Shown: positions 1-10,498 of the stretch, piece by piece
Numbering within the stretch: position 1 is the first letter of the stretch
Layout of the letters: each line of letters opens with the position of its first letter
Source: Paludibacterium yongneupense DSM 18731
GTDB taxonomy: Bacteria > Pseudomonadota > Gammaproteobacteria > Burkholderiales > Chromobacteriaceae
Direction of reading: 5' to 3'
Assembly (NCBI RefSeq): GCF_000422925.1
Contig: NZ_AUGZ01000020.1
Location: 1-64,000, forward strand
DNA: 64,000 bases
The notes under the pieces: model-generated
What the model was told of the DNA's origin: nothing
Seen by the model: only the letters and a program-made list of their open reading frames with translations
Databases searched by the model: none
Program-made: the position numbers and the translations under genes

Positions 1-48
1 CCGCCCCCGGCGTCACGGGGTCATGCCGGCGTCCGCCGGATGTAAACG

Positions 49-115
49 GACGGCGAGCCGGCCTCCCGGCCGACGCCTGAACACCCGAAGGAGGACGGGA
101 GGCCGGCTCGTCGTC
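49..115. repeat. 19-bp inverted repeat with 29-bp spacer
   Basis: The arm at 49-67 (core GAGCCGGCCTCCC at 55-67) is complementary to 97-115 (core GGGAGGCCGGCTC at 97-109). Eighteen of 19 positions pair and there is one mismatch. There is no T-run next to it, so a simple intrinsic terminator is unlikely. It could be a hairpin-forming intergenic element or the end of a repeat that continues outside the window. Confidence 0.7.
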
Positions 116-134
116 GGGCCACGGACAACCGCCC

Positions 135-257
135 CCCACGAACGAGACGCCGCAACCGCCCCCGGCCCCTGAACGCCCACGAACGAGACGCCACCACCGT
201 CCACAGACCCTGAACCTCCACCAACGAGACGCCACCACCGCCCCCGGACACTAGACT
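135..257. repeat. Three tandem copies of a 41-bp GC-rich repeat
   Basis: Units begin at 135, 176 and 217. Each carries the core ACGAGACGCC followed by a C-rich segment and a GAAC/GAC element. Units 1 and 2 share the start CCCACGAACGAGACGCC; unit 3 reads TCCACCAACGAGACGCC and is more diverged toward its 3' end. The repeat is imperfect and not obviously coding. Its function is unknown; it resembles a minisatellite-like intergenic repeat. Confidence 0.7.
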
Positions 258-453
258 CTCGCGAGCCGGACCTTGGGCCGCCCATGAGCACAAAATGCCC
301 ACGAGCGAGGCCGCTGGGCGTCAGCAGCAAGCCGTTTTACCCGCTTTATCCAGCGCAGGGTATCGGAGGCGCGGAGATTCCGTTACGATTCCCTCCTTAA
401 CAAATTAACAGTGCCGCGGGATGCTGCGGCCAGCGGAAAATCGAGGCACAAAG

Positions 454-1338
454 ATGCGTAGTTTGCGGCAGTACACTATTTCCGAGATGGTCAAGCTCGA
501 GCCATTTAGCGATGCCTATAAACAATTCCGCAACGACCTGCTATTGAATTTATACCTGGGGCGCAAGGCAGAAGGGCAAGCAGAATTCCTGGTCGATTGC
601 CGCCCGCTGCGCGGAAAGAATATCGCCGCCGTTGTGGCTTTCGAACAACCGTGGGCGCTGGACTGGCTGTTGACCATGAGCCGCAAGCACCTGACCGACT
701 GCACGGTACTGGCATTCGACAACTCGCGTGCGCCCAAACGCGCCGAAATCGCCGAGGTCTGCCGCCGCCATGGCGCACACTATCTGGCGCTGCCATCGAA
801 TCGGACACGGCATGTAAACCGCTCGCATGGCATGGCCATGACCTGGATCTACCGCAACATCATCCAGGCCATCGAACCGGAGAACTTCGCCTACTTCGAC
901 CACGACATGATTCCGATGGAGCCCTTGAGCCTTAACCAGCGGCTGGGAGAACAGGATTGCTTCGGCCTGCTGAACGAAAGTGAATGGGGCTGGCAGTTGT
1001 GGGCCGGCTACTGCATGTTCCGCTTCGACCGCGTCGGGCACCTGCCCCTGAACTTCCTGTATGACTTCTCGTTCGGACTCGACACCGGCGGGCGTAACTG
1101 GAAGTACATCTACCGCCAGCTCGACCGCACCGTGCAGCGTTTTGCCGACAGCATAAACCGCCCGCTGCGGCCCACGACACAGGATGCGCCGCGCACGGTG
1201 CAGGTGGTCGATGACAGCTGGGTTCACATCGGCAGCATCAGCTACAACAATAATTTCGAAAGCAAGCAAGCATTCTTCGCAACGCTCGCCGCCGCGTGCG
1301 AAAACGGAGTCAGCTGGCAGCAGATCCGGCAGGGCTGA
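454..1338 (+). CDS. Hypothetical protein, possible GT-A-type glycosyltransferase
   Basis: A 294-residue protein without a signal peptide. I do not recognise a named family. Around residue 147 it has YFDHDMIP, an acidic cluster in a hydrophobic context like the DXD nucleotide-sugar site of GT-A glycosyltransferases. This is preceded by an alternating alpha/beta pattern (VVAFEQPW, CTVLAFDNS) compatible with a Rossmann-like sugar-nucleotide fold. The ATG at 454 is preferred over the upstream in-frame ATG at 421 because GAGG (443-446) sits 7 bases before 454. The 3' end overlaps the convergent DUF523 gene by 29 bp. The glycosyltransferase role is an inference from one motif. Confidence 0.6.
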   Translation: MRSLRQYTISEMVKLEPFSDAYKQFRNDLLLNLYLGRKAEGQAEFLVDCRPLRGKNIAAVVAFEQPWALDWLLTMSRKHLTDCTVLAFDNSRAPKRAEIAEVCRRHGAHYLALPSNRTRHVNRSHGMAMTWIYRNIIQAIEPENFAYFDHDMIPMEPLSLNQRLGEQDCFGLLNESEWGWQLWAGYCMFRFDRVGHLPLNFLYDFSFGLDTGGRNWKYIYRQLDRTVQRFADSINRPLRPTTQDAPRTVQVVDDSWVHIGSISYNNNFESKQAFFATLAAACENGVSWQQIRQG

Positions 1339-1828
1339 TCGTTTTATCGATCGCGCAGGGCCCGTCCGCTTGTGAGTCGTCCCATACCGCGATGCCATTG
1401 CGATGCAGCCACTCGGCCGTCACGCCGCGCCCGGGAACCATCCCTCCGGTAAAGCGGCCGTCATGGATACGTGTGTTGCCACAAGAGGGGCTGCCGCTTT
1501 TGAGCAGGGCGCCACAGGCGTCGGCAGCCTTGGCCAGCTGCAGTGCCGCCTCGGCTCCCGCGAGAAACGCTGCGCTCATCTCGGTTCCGTCATTGCCGAA
1601 GACCTGCGCCACACGCTCCCACACCGCAGCCCCGTCCCCGCCGACGATCTCGGCTGGCGGTCGCGGTACGGGCAGGCCACCAGCGCATTCGGGGCAGACC
1701 GCTTGCAGGGTATAGTGCGCGTTGAGCGCGGCCAGTCGCGCGGCGGGCAAGATCTGTCCCTTGCCATCGTAGCGAACCTTTTGGCCGAGCAGACAGGCAC
1801 TGATTAAAAGAACGGGCTTTTCCGCCAT
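1310..1828 (-). CDS. DUF523 family protein
   Basis: A 172-residue cytosolic protein with the family's conserved cysteine motifs: SACLLG with YDG near the N-terminus (residues 10-20), VCPECAGGLPVPRPPAEI (about 43-60) and KSGSPSCG (about 105). The family's biochemical role is not established; the cysteines suggest metal or Fe-S binding. The ATG at 1828 was chosen because AGAGGTG lies 7-8 bases upstream, whereas the longer open frame has no such site and is not family-like. It is convergent with, and overlaps, the upstream gene and diverges from the gene at 2053. Confidence 0.85.
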   Translation of the reverse strand: MAEKPVLLISACLLGQKVRYDGKGQILPAARLAALNAHYTLQAVCPECAGGLPVPRPPAEIVGGDGAAVWERVAQVFGNDGTEMSAAFLAGAEAALQLAKAADACGALLKSGSPSCGNTRIHDGRFTGGMVPGRGVTAEWLHRNGIAVWDDSQADGPCAIDKTISPAGSAAS

Positions 1829-2052
1829 GACAAAACACCTCTGATGCCGTAGTCTTGTGCGGAATCTTGACGTATCTTTGGTCACTGTTAAAGGGGCGAG
1901 CGTGATAACGGCGCATAATGATACGAGAGCCGCCGAAATGCCGGTTGCCCCCTCAAGAGGGTCCGCCGTCGCTTGTTTGCCATAAACATCTTCATGCGAC
2001 GATGGATAAGGCGTTAAAATCAATAGTTTGCCAGTGTAGCGATTAGCCATAG

Positions 2053-3492
2053 ATGAAGCCCCATCCTCGCAATGCCCGTATCAAGGGTTCCGCCCTTTTG
2101 CCTAACCGCTTCATTTTCGGGGATGCACTCGATGCAGCCGGACTGGAGCCGTGCGAATACCTGGTGCATACCGAAGCGCCGGCATTCGTGTGCCGACTGG
2201 TTGGTAACGACGATACCGAATTCGACGAGCGCGATCAGGAAGCGTTCGCCAGTGCCGTGCTGTTCGATGAAGAGAGCGGGGTCACTGTCTACGTTTGCAA
2301 TCCGGGTTTCCGGCTTTTCGATTTTACCTTTCAGGGCGAGGTGCCGACTGCATCGCGCCTGCAGGCTGTCTGCGACGAGGCCATGAATGTCTATATGACC
2401 CTGCAGCAGATCTATGCCGAGCGCGACGCCGGGTTCAAGTTGCGTGAAATGCGCGTCGGCCCGGACAAGCCTTTGCCGCCCGCAGAACGAATCGATGCGA
2501 TCAAGGTGTTGACCAGCGCGGCGCGCGACGCGTCCGCCAATCCGATGAGCCAGCTTCGGCTGATGGCTGCCGTGCAACAGGCGATGGGGGCCGGAGACCG
2601 TGCGATTTTTACCGAGGCGCAATTAGCGCTGAGCAACGAGCGTGAGGCGCGCAACGTCCTGCTCAATTGCGCGCGCGACAGCATCGCTTTCCCCGAGCTG
2701 GTACGTCCGGATGGTTCCATTCTGTCTTTCGAGCTATGGGCCTTGCCCTTTGCCTTTTCGCGTACACAAGGCGGAGTATGGTGGCATTTTCCCCAGCTCG
2801 AACGCATCGAACCCCTGCTTGCGGATGCACTCGAGTTGCCGGAAAAAGCCATTCTGTGGGTCTCCCCTACCTTGTTCACCGTCGAAATGCTCAATGAGCA
2901 TGCCTGCCAGGACCTGATACACCTGGCCTCGGTGATGGATGCGGGCTGCGATTATGCCCCCTTCGACCCCGATGCGGCGCGCGCGACGTATGAGGCGTCG
3001 AGCCGGGCGCACGATCCGCAGCTGGTATTGTGCTGGATTCCCTTTCTGGTCGAACGCTCGACGCTGCCGCTTGCCCAGGCGCGGCGTCTCGCGCGTCCTG
3101 CGCTCGATGCGGTGATGCCCGAGATGATGGAAGCGATCGGCAGCGACATGCCCTACGGAGAAGCCGAGCTGTTTGCACCTCTTCCGTGGTGGGAGGCACT
3201 CGAAACCGCCGTGCATGGGTGGAACCGCAAGCGTCTGGGCCTGACCGTGGCGTTGGTCGCCAGTCAGGAAGGCGGTCTCGACGACCTTGAAGCGATCGCC
3301 GAATATGCTCCGGATCAGCACGGCTACCTGGTTTCGCTCAAGGTGCGTGGCAGAGAGGCGATCAGTGCGCGCACTGTCTGGCTGATGGTGCCGGATTTGG
3401 CGCCGGATCGCGATTGCGCGTGGCAGGATCTGGCTGATTGCTTGCGCGAGGCCGGGATTCCTCTGTCGGAGCGTTTGGCCCGTTTGCACTGA
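2053..3492 (+). CDS. Conserved hypothetical protein, 479 aa
   Basis: A soluble 479-residue protein with no signal peptide, no membrane segment and no motif I recognise. Composition is acidic (many Asp/Glu) and ordinary for a cytosolic globular protein; the second half includes two Trp-rich stretches (WWHFPQLE, PLPWWEALE). Codon usage and GC3 resemble the neighbouring genes, so it is probably native. The Shine-Dalgarno sequence before the ATG is weak. It stands between the divergent DUF523 gene and the PAS-GGDEF gene, which starts 82 bp downstream. No function is assigned. Confidence 0.75.
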   Translation: MKPHPRNARIKGSALLPNRFIFGDALDAAGLEPCEYLVHTEAPAFVCRLVGNDDTEFDERDQEAFASAVLFDEESGVTVYVCNPGFRLFDFTFQGEVPTASRLQAVCDEAMNVYMTLQQIYAERDAGFKLREMRVGPDKPLPPAERIDAIKVLTSAARDASANPMSQLRLMAAVQQAMGAGDRAIFTEAQLALSNEREARNVLLNCARDSIAFPELVRPDGSILSFELWALPFAFSRTQGGVWWHFPQLERIEPLLADALELPEKAILWVSPTLFTVEMLNEHACQDLIHLASVMDAGCDYAPFDPDAARATYEASSRAHDPQLVLCWIPFLVERSTLPLAQARRLARPALDAVMPEMMEAIGSDMPYGEAELFAPLPWWEALETAVHGWNRKRLGLTVALVASQEGGLDDLEAIAEYAPDQHGYLVSLKVRGREAISARTVWLMVPDLAPDRDCAWQDLADCLREAGIPLSERLARLH

Positions 3493-3574
3493 TCAACTGA
3501 TTCGCATGGTCTCCTACTGGTTGTTGATGACTTTGGGGTAACATGATGGTGTGCTTCCGCCCTGTCCGCCGATC

Positions 3575-5884
3575 ATGAATCTCAAGCCACACCCTTTTTT
3601 CTCCTCGTTGAGAATGCGGCTGGCGCTGGTTGTCATGCTGTTTGGTCTGATGCTGTTCACGGCCTTCGCGCTATTTGCTTACTCGCAAGCGCGGCGCAAC
3701 GTTCAAAACGGGCAGGAGCGCAACCTCTCGGCATTGGCGACACGCGTCGCCGCCGACCTCGATTCCCGCATCACCCTGCATCAGTCGGTGCTGGCCAATG
3801 CTGCGCTGACCATGCCCGCGCCTGGCAAGGCAGATCCGATGCTGGAAGAACGCTTGCGCCTGCTGCGGCCGGTGTTTGATGGTATCGCTCTCTATGGCCC
3901 CGATGCGGTGGAGCGTGCCGCGTCGGCCAATGTCCCGCTCGGCCTCTCCCTGTACGGCAAGCACTGCCTTCTCGATCCTTCCGCCCACCGCCGTGCCCGC
4001 GTGCTGACATTTCCTGGCACCGCGGTTTTCTGTGCCCCCATGCTCGGCCTCGACGGTGCCTATCGCGGGATGCTGGCTGCTACCATCGATCTTGATTCGC
4101 CCTCCATGCGGCACGGCCTGGAAAGTGTGCGCATGATAGGGCACGGTGTATCCATCCTTGTCTATGCCAGCGATTCAAGGCGCCAGGCGCTGCGCTTTGG
4201 CGACGATACGCCACCCTTGTCGGCGCTGACCTACGATAAGATCATGCGCCATCCGGCGACCGGTGGAAGCGGCGGGGTCGATGGCGACGAAGGCGCGCTG
4301 CGCGTGGTCTACACGCCACTGGAAAGCATCAATTGGGTCGTGGCTGCGATCCAGCCGGCCGACGAGTCGGCGCATATCCTGGCCCGCATGCGCCGTAATC
4401 TGTTTCTCGCCGCATTGCTATGGGTGTGTCTGACGCCCTTGCAATGGCATTTGATCGGTTTTCTGCTGCGGCCCTTGCGCCGTTTGCGCCAGCAACTCCT
4501 CGAATTCCGTCCCGGCTTCATCCTTCATTCCGACTGCCGCGATGTCCAGTCGCTGGCCATGGCGGCCAATCAGGCGCTGCGGCGGCTTCACGACACGATA
4601 GAAAATCTCGAACAGCGGGAAAGCTATCTGCGCCGACTATGCGAAGGAACGCCCGCGGCGGTTTTCGTCGTTGACGCCGATGCAAGCATCGAGTATCTGA
4701 ACCCTGCAATGCTGTCCCTGCTCGGAACGACAATTGCAAGCCATTGGCTGGGGCGACCGTGGCTGGATTTGATTTGCAGCGAGGACAGGGAAGAGCTCGA
4801 ACAGCGCTGGGCGGGTCGGCAGGCAGGCGCTGTTTTTGTTGCTGCTGGCCGTTTGCAGCATGAGCATCGCTTGTACGCGCAGGTCGAGTTGAGGCTGTTG
4901 CCGTCCGGGAGCGGCTTTCTGGGATTCGCGCACGATGTTTCCGAAAGCGCAAGCATGCGACTCGCCCTGTTGGCCGAGCAGGAGCGCAGCATGGCCATCG
5001 TGGCGGCCGTCTCCGACGCGATCATTTTCACCAGCCATAAAGGCGAGATCGGGTATATGAACCGGTCGGCAGAGATTCTGCTCGGCATCGCTGCGTGTGA
5101 GACGATGGGGCGACCGTTGGCCGGGTTTGCTGCCTTTGCCATGCCGGATACGGGGTTGGCGCTATCGAATGCGCAACTCGAGGCATTGGCGGGACGCTTG
5201 GACGTCGAGCTGGATCTGGTCGGACGCAACGCGCGATTGCAGCCGGTGCTGCTGACCTTGTCGGTCCTGAGCCCGGCTCCCGGCAAGGTGGAAGGGCGGG
5301 TCTATGTGCTGCGCGACGATAGCGAGCGGCGCGAGCGCGAACGCGTTCATCGACGGGATGCCGGTCATGATCCCCTGACCCGTTTGTACAACCGGCATGG
5401 CTTCATGGCAGCGTACGCGACGGTGGCCGGCGACGGTGGCGGGCATGTCCTGGCGGTGTTGGGCATCGACAATTTCGAGAGCATGCTCGGCAGCATGGGC
5501 CAGCAGGGCGGCGACCGGATGCTGGAGAGGGTGGCGGCGGCGATTCAGTCCAGGATTCGGCGCACGGATGTTGCCGCGCGCCTGGTGGGGGGCGAATTTG
5601 CCATCCTGCTGCTGTGCTGCGAAACAGAGTGGGCACAGGCCCTGCTGGAGGATGTCCGGCGCTGCGTGCAGGCATCGGTCGCCGATGCGGAGCCGGCCAT
5701 CTGGCCGCCGGTGACGGTCAGCATCGGAATGATCCGCCTGGTCGCGGATGACCACGACCCCGACGAAGCGCTGGCGCGCGCCGCTGCCCATTGTCAGCGG
5801 GCCAAGAGCAGCGGCGGCAATTGCCTGCTCGCGCCGGACGAAACCGTGGACGGACCGCCGTCCGCGACACCCTTTAGCGGTTGA
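3575..5884 (+). CDS. Membrane PAS-PAS-GGDEF protein with degenerate GGDEF motif
   Basis: A 769-residue sensory protein. It has one membrane segment at about residues 15-37, a periplasmic sensor of about 235 residues, and a second membrane segment at about 275-298. Two PAS-like domains follow (from about 350 and 475), then a C-terminal GGDEF domain from about 598 ([13 protein letters not shown]). Where active diguanylate cyclases have RxGGDEF, this protein reads RLVGGEF, so the catalytic Asp and first Gly are replaced. The domain probably senses or binds nucleotide, or regulates a partner, rather than making c-di-GMP. The ATG at 3575 is used; a GTG at 3551 in frame would add 8 residues. The 3' end overlaps convergent gabD by 11 bp. 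Confidence 0.85.
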   Translation: MNLKPHPFFSSLRMRLALVVMLFGLMLFTAFALFAYSQARRNVQNGQERNLSALATRVAADLDSRITLHQSVLANAALTMPAPGKADPMLEERLRLLRPVFDGIALYGPDAVERAASANVPLGLSLYGKHCLLDPSAHRRARVLTFPGTAVFCAPMLGLDGAYRGMLAATIDLDSPSMRHGLESVRMIGHGVSILVYASDSRRQALRFGDDTPPLSALTYDKIMRHPATGGSGGVDGDEGALRVVYTPLESINWVVAAIQPADESAHILARMRRNLFLAALLWVCLTPLQWHLIGFLLRPLRRLRQQLLEFRPGFILHSDCRDVQSLAMAANQALRRLHDTIENLEQRESYLRRLCEGTPAAVFVVDADASIEYLNPAMLSLLGTTIASHWLGRPWLDLICSEDREELEQRWAGRQAGAVFVAAGRLQHEHRLYAQVELRLLPSGSGFLGFAHDVSESASMRLALLAEQERSMAIVAAVSDAIIFTSHKGEIGYMNRSAEILLGIAACETMGRPLAGFAAFAMPDTGLALSNAQLEALAGRLDVELDLVGRNARLQPVLLTLSVLSPAPGKVEGRVYVLRDDSERRERERVHRRDAGHDPLTRLYNRHGFMAAYATVAGDGGGHVLAVLGIDNFESMLGSMGQQGGDRMLERVAAAIQSRIRRTDVAARLVGGEFAILLLCCETEWAQALLEDVRRCVQASVADAEPAIWPPVTVSIGMIRLVADDHDPDEALARAAAHCQRAKSSGGNCLLAPDETVDGPPSATPFSG

Positions 5885-7334
5885 TACCGCCAAGGCAGAG
5901 GTATTTTATTTCCAGGTAGTCTTCAATGCCGTAGTGCGACCCTTCGCGGCCGAGCCCCGATTGCTTGACGCCGCCGAAGGGCGCCGTTTCGCTGGACAGT
6001 AGACCGGTGTTGACCGCGACCATGCCGTATTCGAGGTTCTCCGCAACGCGGAACACGCGCCCGAGGTCGCGGGCGTAAAAGTAGCTGGCGAGTCCGAATT
6101 CGGTCGCATTGGCGGCGGAAACGACTTCGGCTTCGTCGTGGAAGCGGAACACGGGAGCCAACGGCCCGAAGGTTTCTTCACGCGCCACCTTCATATCGGG
6201 CTTGGCGTCGCGAATGACGGTCGGCTCGAAAAAGCTGCCGCCCAGCGCGTGGCGGTGGCCGCCAGTGAGCAATGTGCCGCCTTTTTGCAGTGCGTCGGCA
6301 ATATGCTCCTCTATCTTGCCCAAGGCGGCCTCGTCGATCAGTGGCCCCTGGTTGACGCCGTCCTCGGCGCCGTTGCCGACCTTGAGCGAGGAGACCGCGC
6401 GCGCGAGCTTTTCGACGAAAGCGTCGTAAACCGCATCCTGGACATAGAAGCGGTTGGCGCAGACGCAGGTTTGCCCGGAATTACGATATTTGCTGATCAT
6501 GGCGCCTTCGACCGCCGCATCCAGATCCGCATCGTCGAAAACGATGAACGGGGCGTTGCCGCCGAGTTCCATCGAGACCTTCTTGACCGTCGGCGCACAT
6601 TGGGCAATCAATTTGCGACCGACTTCGGTCGAGCCGGTAAAACTGAATTTTTTGACGATATCGGATCCGGTCAGCACCGCGCCGATTTCGGTCGCGCTGC
6701 CGGTGACAACCGAGAACACGTCGGCCGGAATGCCGGCACGGTGCGCGAGTTCGGCGATGGCCAGCGCCGACAGCGGAGTCTGGCTCGCGGGGCGCACGAC
6801 CATGCAGCAGCCTGCGGCCAGTGCCGGCGCTGCCTTGCGCGTGATCATGGCGTTGGGGAAGTTCCAGGGCGTGATGGCGGCGGTGACGCCGATGGGCTGT
6901 TTCAGTACGAGCACCCGGCGGTCGGCCTGGGTGTGCGGGATGGTGTCGCCGTACACCCGCTTGGCTTCTTCGGCATACCACTCGATGTAGGCGGCACCGT
7001 AAGCGATTTCACCACGTGCTTCAGCCAGCGGCTTTCCCTGTTCTGCGGTAAGGATACGCGCGAGGTCTTCCTGGTTGGCCATCATCAGCTCGAACCATTT
7101 ACGCAACACGGCGGCGCGCTCTTTGGCCGTGCGGTTTTTCCAGTCTCCAAAGGCGGCCTGCGCCGCGTCGAGCGCGCGCCGGGTTTCGTCCCGGCCCATG
7201 GCGGGCACGGTAGCGAGGCTTTCGCCGGTGGCCGGATTGGTGACCAGCAGGGTGGCGCCATCGTCGGCGGCCTGCCAGCGGCCGTCGAGATAGCAGAGCT
7301 GCTTGATGAGAGTCGGGTCGTTCAGCTTGAGCAT
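5874..7334 (-). CDS. gabD: Succinate-semialdehyde dehydrogenase (possibly glutarate-semialdehyde dehydrogenase)
   Basis: A 486-residue NAD(P)-dependent aldehyde dehydrogenase of the GabD/DavD group, the expected length for the family. The active-site Glu is in the [10 protein letters not shown] segment and the catalytic Cys in [12 protein letters not shown]. It oxidises succinate semialdehyde to succinate and, in many bacteria, glutarate semialdehyde to glutarate. The ATG at 7334 follows GGGAG at a proper distance; an upstream in-frame ATG would add an atypical basic extension. It lies 40 bp behind gabT on the same strand, forming a gabT-gabD operon. The glutarate genes 3 kb away make the DavD role plausible. 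Confidence 0.93.
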   Translation of the reverse strand: MLKLNDPTLIKQLCYLDGRWQAADDGATLLVTNPATGESLATVPAMGRDETRRALDAAQAAFGDWKNRTAKERAAVLRKWFELMMANQEDLARILTAEQGKPLAEARGEIAYGAAYIEWYAEEAKRVYGDTIPHTQADRRVLVLKQPIGVTAAITPWNFPNAMITRKAAPALAAGCCMVVRPASQTPLSALAIAELAHRAGIPADVFSVVTGSATEIGAVLTGSDIVKKFSFTGSTEVGRKLIAQCAPTVKKVSMELGGNAPFIVFDDADLDAAVEGAMISKYRNSGQTCVCANRFYVQDAVYDAFVEKLARAVSSLKVGNGAEDGVNQGPLIDEAALGKIEEHIADALQKGGTLLTGGHRHALGGSFFEPTVIRDAKPDMKVAREETFGPLAPVFRFHDEAEVVSAANATEFGLASYFYARDLGRVFRVAENLEYGMVAVNTGLLSSETAPFGGVKQSGLGREGSHYGIEDYLEIKYLCLGGINR

Positions 7335-7374
7335 CGGTTGTCTCCCTGGACCGACTGGCGGTCCGGTGGCGGGT

Positions 7375-8634
7375 TCAGGCTTGTAGCGCCAGGACCAGGA
7401 TGTCCAGCGCCTCGTCGAAGATGTCGTCTTCAATGGTCAGGGGGTAGAGAAAACGGATAACGTTGCCGTAGACTCCGCAACTGAGCAGGATCAGGCCGCG
7501 CTCCAGGGCTGCGGCTTGCACCTTGCGCGTGAAGACGGGATCCGCTTCGCGGGTATCAGGATGCAGAAACTCGAGTGCCAGCATGCTTCCCTGTCCGCGG
7601 ATGTCGGCGATGCGCGGCATGTCGAGCGCTGCAATCCGCGCCCGCAGTCGCTGGCCGAGGTCGAGCGAGCGCTGGCAAAGATTTTCATCGCGGATCACAT
7701 CGATCACCGCCAGCGCCGCTGCCAGTGCGAGTGGATTGCCGGCGTAGGTTCCACCCAGGCCGCCTGGCCCCGGAGCGTCCATCAACTCGGCGCGTCCGAT
7801 CAGAGCGGACAAGGGGAAGCCGCCGGCCAGGCTTTTGGCGCAGGCCAGCAGGTCCACGTCGACCGGGAAGTATTCGCTTGCGAACAGTTTGCCCGAACGC
7901 GCGAAGCCGGACTGGACCTCGTCGGCGATCAACAGGATGCCGTGGCGGTCGCACAGGGCGCGCAAGGCGACGACGAATTCAACCGGTGCCGGGTAGAAAC
8001 CGCCCTCGCCCTGAATCGGTTCAAACAGGATGGCGGCGACGCGTTGCGGCTCGACGTCGTATTTGAACAGCTTTTCAAGTCCAGCCAGCGCATCGGCGAC
8101 GCTGACGCCATGCAATGCGTTGGGGAAGGGCGCATGATAAACGTCGCCGGGGAAGGGGCCGAAGCCGACCTTGTACGGTACGACCTTGCCGGTCAGCGCC
8201 ATGCCGAGCAGGGTACGGCCGTGAAAGGCGCCGCCGAAGGCGATCACTGCCGGTCGGCCGGTCGCGGCGCGGGCGACTTTGACGGCGTTCTCTACGGCTT
8301 CCGCGCCGGTGGTGAAGAAGGCCGTCTTTTTGGGGTGGCGACCGGGGGCCAGGCGGTTGAGCCGTTCCGCCGCCTCGATATACGTTTCGTATGGGACGAC
8401 CTGATAGCAGCTATGGCTGAATTTTTGCAGTTGTGCGGCGACGGCGGCCTGCACCCGCGGGTGCAGGTGGCCCGTGTTGAGAACGCCGATGCCGCCGGCG
8501 AAATCGATGAAACGCCTTCCTTCGATATCCCACAGCTCGGCGTTTTTCGCCCGCTCGATGAAGAAGTCGCAGAGAACGCCCACGCCACGAGGCGTGGCGG
8601 AAGCTTTGCGTTGCTGTAGATCGTCTTGGGACAT
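7375..8634 (-). CDS. gabT: 4-aminobutyrate (or 5-aminovalerate) aminotransferase
   Basis: A 419-residue class III PLP-dependent aminotransferase. The cofactor lysine is in [16 protein letters not shown], preceded by the class III Asp motif [15 protein letters not shown]; the segment [14 protein letters not shown] is also typical. It transfers the amino group of GABA (or 5-aminovalerate) to 2-oxoglutarate. The start at 8634 is supported by GAGGAG 6 bases upstream. It is the first gene of a two-gene operon with gabD and is divergent from argB, sharing a 221-bp promoter region. Confidence 0.93.
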   Translation of the reverse strand: MSQDDLQQRKASATPRGVGVLCDFFIERAKNAELWDIEGRRFIDFAGGIGVLNTGHLHPRVQAAVAAQLQKFSHSCYQVVPYETYIEAAERLNRLAPGRHPKKTAFFTTGAEAVENAVKVARAATGRPAVIAFGGAFHGRTLLGMALTGKVVPYKVGFGPFPGDVYHAPFPNALHGVSVADALAGLEKLFKYDVEPQRVAAILFEPIQGEGGFYPAPVEFVVALRALCDRHGILLIADEVQSGFARSGKLFASEYFPVDVDLLACAKSLAGGFPLSALIGRAELMDAPGPGGLGGTYAGNPLALAAALAVIDVIRDENLCQRSLDLGQRLRARIAALDMPRIADIRGQGSMLALEFLHPDTREADPVFTRKVQAAALERGLILLSCGVYGNVIRFLYPLTIEDDIFDEALDILVLALQA

Positions 8635-8831
8635 GGGCGGCTCCTCTGGCGCGGTTTGCGCTGACGGTGGCGGCATCTGGCCGGGTGAGTTTGATTCTAA
8701 TTACGTGTTTAGAAAAAAGCTACACGTGGTTGAAAAAGTTAAACACGGGACGGCGGCGATCGCTCTTGCTGAATGCAATTATTGATAACAGCAGATTAAT
8801 GTGTATGAGTACAATGCTGGCAGTGAAATGA

Positions 8832-9728
<897 letters not shown>

Positions 9729-9805
9729 TACCGGACGCGCTTTCCATTGCCGCCAGCGACCGCCTATAGTGTGATAACCCATGTCGCAACCAAAAGGGGG
9801 GACAG

Positions 9806-10240
9806 ATGCAGACAGTACGTCAGTTATTGGCAAGCAAGAGCAAGCGCGATCCGATCACCGTCGGGCCGGACGTCACGGTCTATCAGGCCCTGCAGGCTCT
9901 GGCCGAGCATGATATCGGCGCGGTTCTGGTGGTGGAAAACGATGCGGTCGTCGGGATTTTCTCGGAACGCGATTACGCCCGTCGCATCGTTTTGCAAGGG
10001 AGAACTTCCGCCAGTACGCCGGTGTGCTCCATCATGACGTCGCGCGTGTTGTATGTCGGTCCCGACAACACACTCGACGATTGCATGGCACTGATGACCG
10101 AGCAGCGGATACGCCATCTGCCGGTGCTGGAGGACGCACGGCTGATCGGTTTGCTCTCCATAGGCGATCTGGTGCGCGCGACCATCGACGAGCAGAAAGT
10201 CGTCATCGACCATCTGGTGCATTACATTCAGGGCGCCTGA
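9806..10240 (+). CDS. CBS-domain pair protein
   Basis: A 144-residue protein consisting of two tandem CBS domains (about residues 8-65 and 75-135), with typical ends such as VVGIFSERDYARR and LIGLLSIGDLVR. Paired CBS domains bind adenine nucleotides and usually regulate partner enzymes or transporters. Here the protein is free-standing, so its partner is unknown. A strong purine-rich site (AAAAGGGGGGACAG) precedes the ATG. It is 77 bp from argB and might be cotranscribed with it. Confidence 0.9.
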   Translation: MQTVRQLLASKSKRDPITVGPDVTVYQALQALAEHDIGAVLVVENDAVVGIFSERDYARRIVLQGRTSASTPVCSIMTSRVLYVGPDNTLDDCMALMTEQRIRHLPVLEDARLIGLLSIGDLVRATIDEQKVVIDHLVHYIQGA

Positions 10241-10245
10241 TCCCA

Positions 10246-10272
10246 CGCCGGGTGCCGCCATGGTGCCCGGCG
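10246..10272 (+). terminator. GC-rich hairpin after the CBS gene
   Basis: CGCCGGG (10246-10252) pairs perfectly with CCCGGCG (10266-10272) just after the stop codon at 10240. No T-run follows, so this is a possible Rho-assisted or mRNA-stabilising hairpin rather than a proven intrinsic terminator. Confidence 0.35.
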
Positions 10273-10498
10273 CTCTCCGCTTGCCCATGCGTCTGCCTTC
10301 CGTGTCGCGAGTCCGGCACACATGTCTCGCATGCATTTATTTTTATTTGTCATATTTCTTTACGCCCCGGTCATCCTGTTGCTAGGCTGCATTGGCAGGG
10401 TGCTCCAGTCGCGCCTTTTGCCATGAAAAACAACGCCTCTACGCCATGTCGCCGACAGTTGCGGCGCGACGTGGCCAGGCGGAAGAGGAGAGCACCGC

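Larger units (their letters stand above)
1..453. other. Left-edge non-coding region
   Basis: No convincing gene is seen here. The first 300 bases are very GC-rich and hold an inverted repeat and a three-copy tandem repeat, listed separately. Short open frames exist on both strands, but they are Gly/Arg/Val-rich and repeat-driven, as expected of random GC-rich DNA. From about 330 to 420 the base composition becomes more ordinary and may hold the promoter of the gene starting at 454. No clear -35/-10 pair could be assigned. Confidence 0.6.

Noticed and set aside
13-330. Minus-strand open frames at the left edge
   Set aside because: They are Gly/Val/Arg-rich and arise from the 41-bp repeats; there is no ribosome site or known family.
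8771-8790. Possible ArgR box before argB (TGAATGCAATTATTGA)
   Set aside because: The half-sites are separated by six bases, not four, and the right half has a mismatch, so it does not fit the ArgR consensus.
8782-8815. TTGATA and TACAAT as an argB promoter
   Set aside because: The spacing is 22 bp, too long for a sigma-70 promoter; no better pair was found, so no promoter was called.
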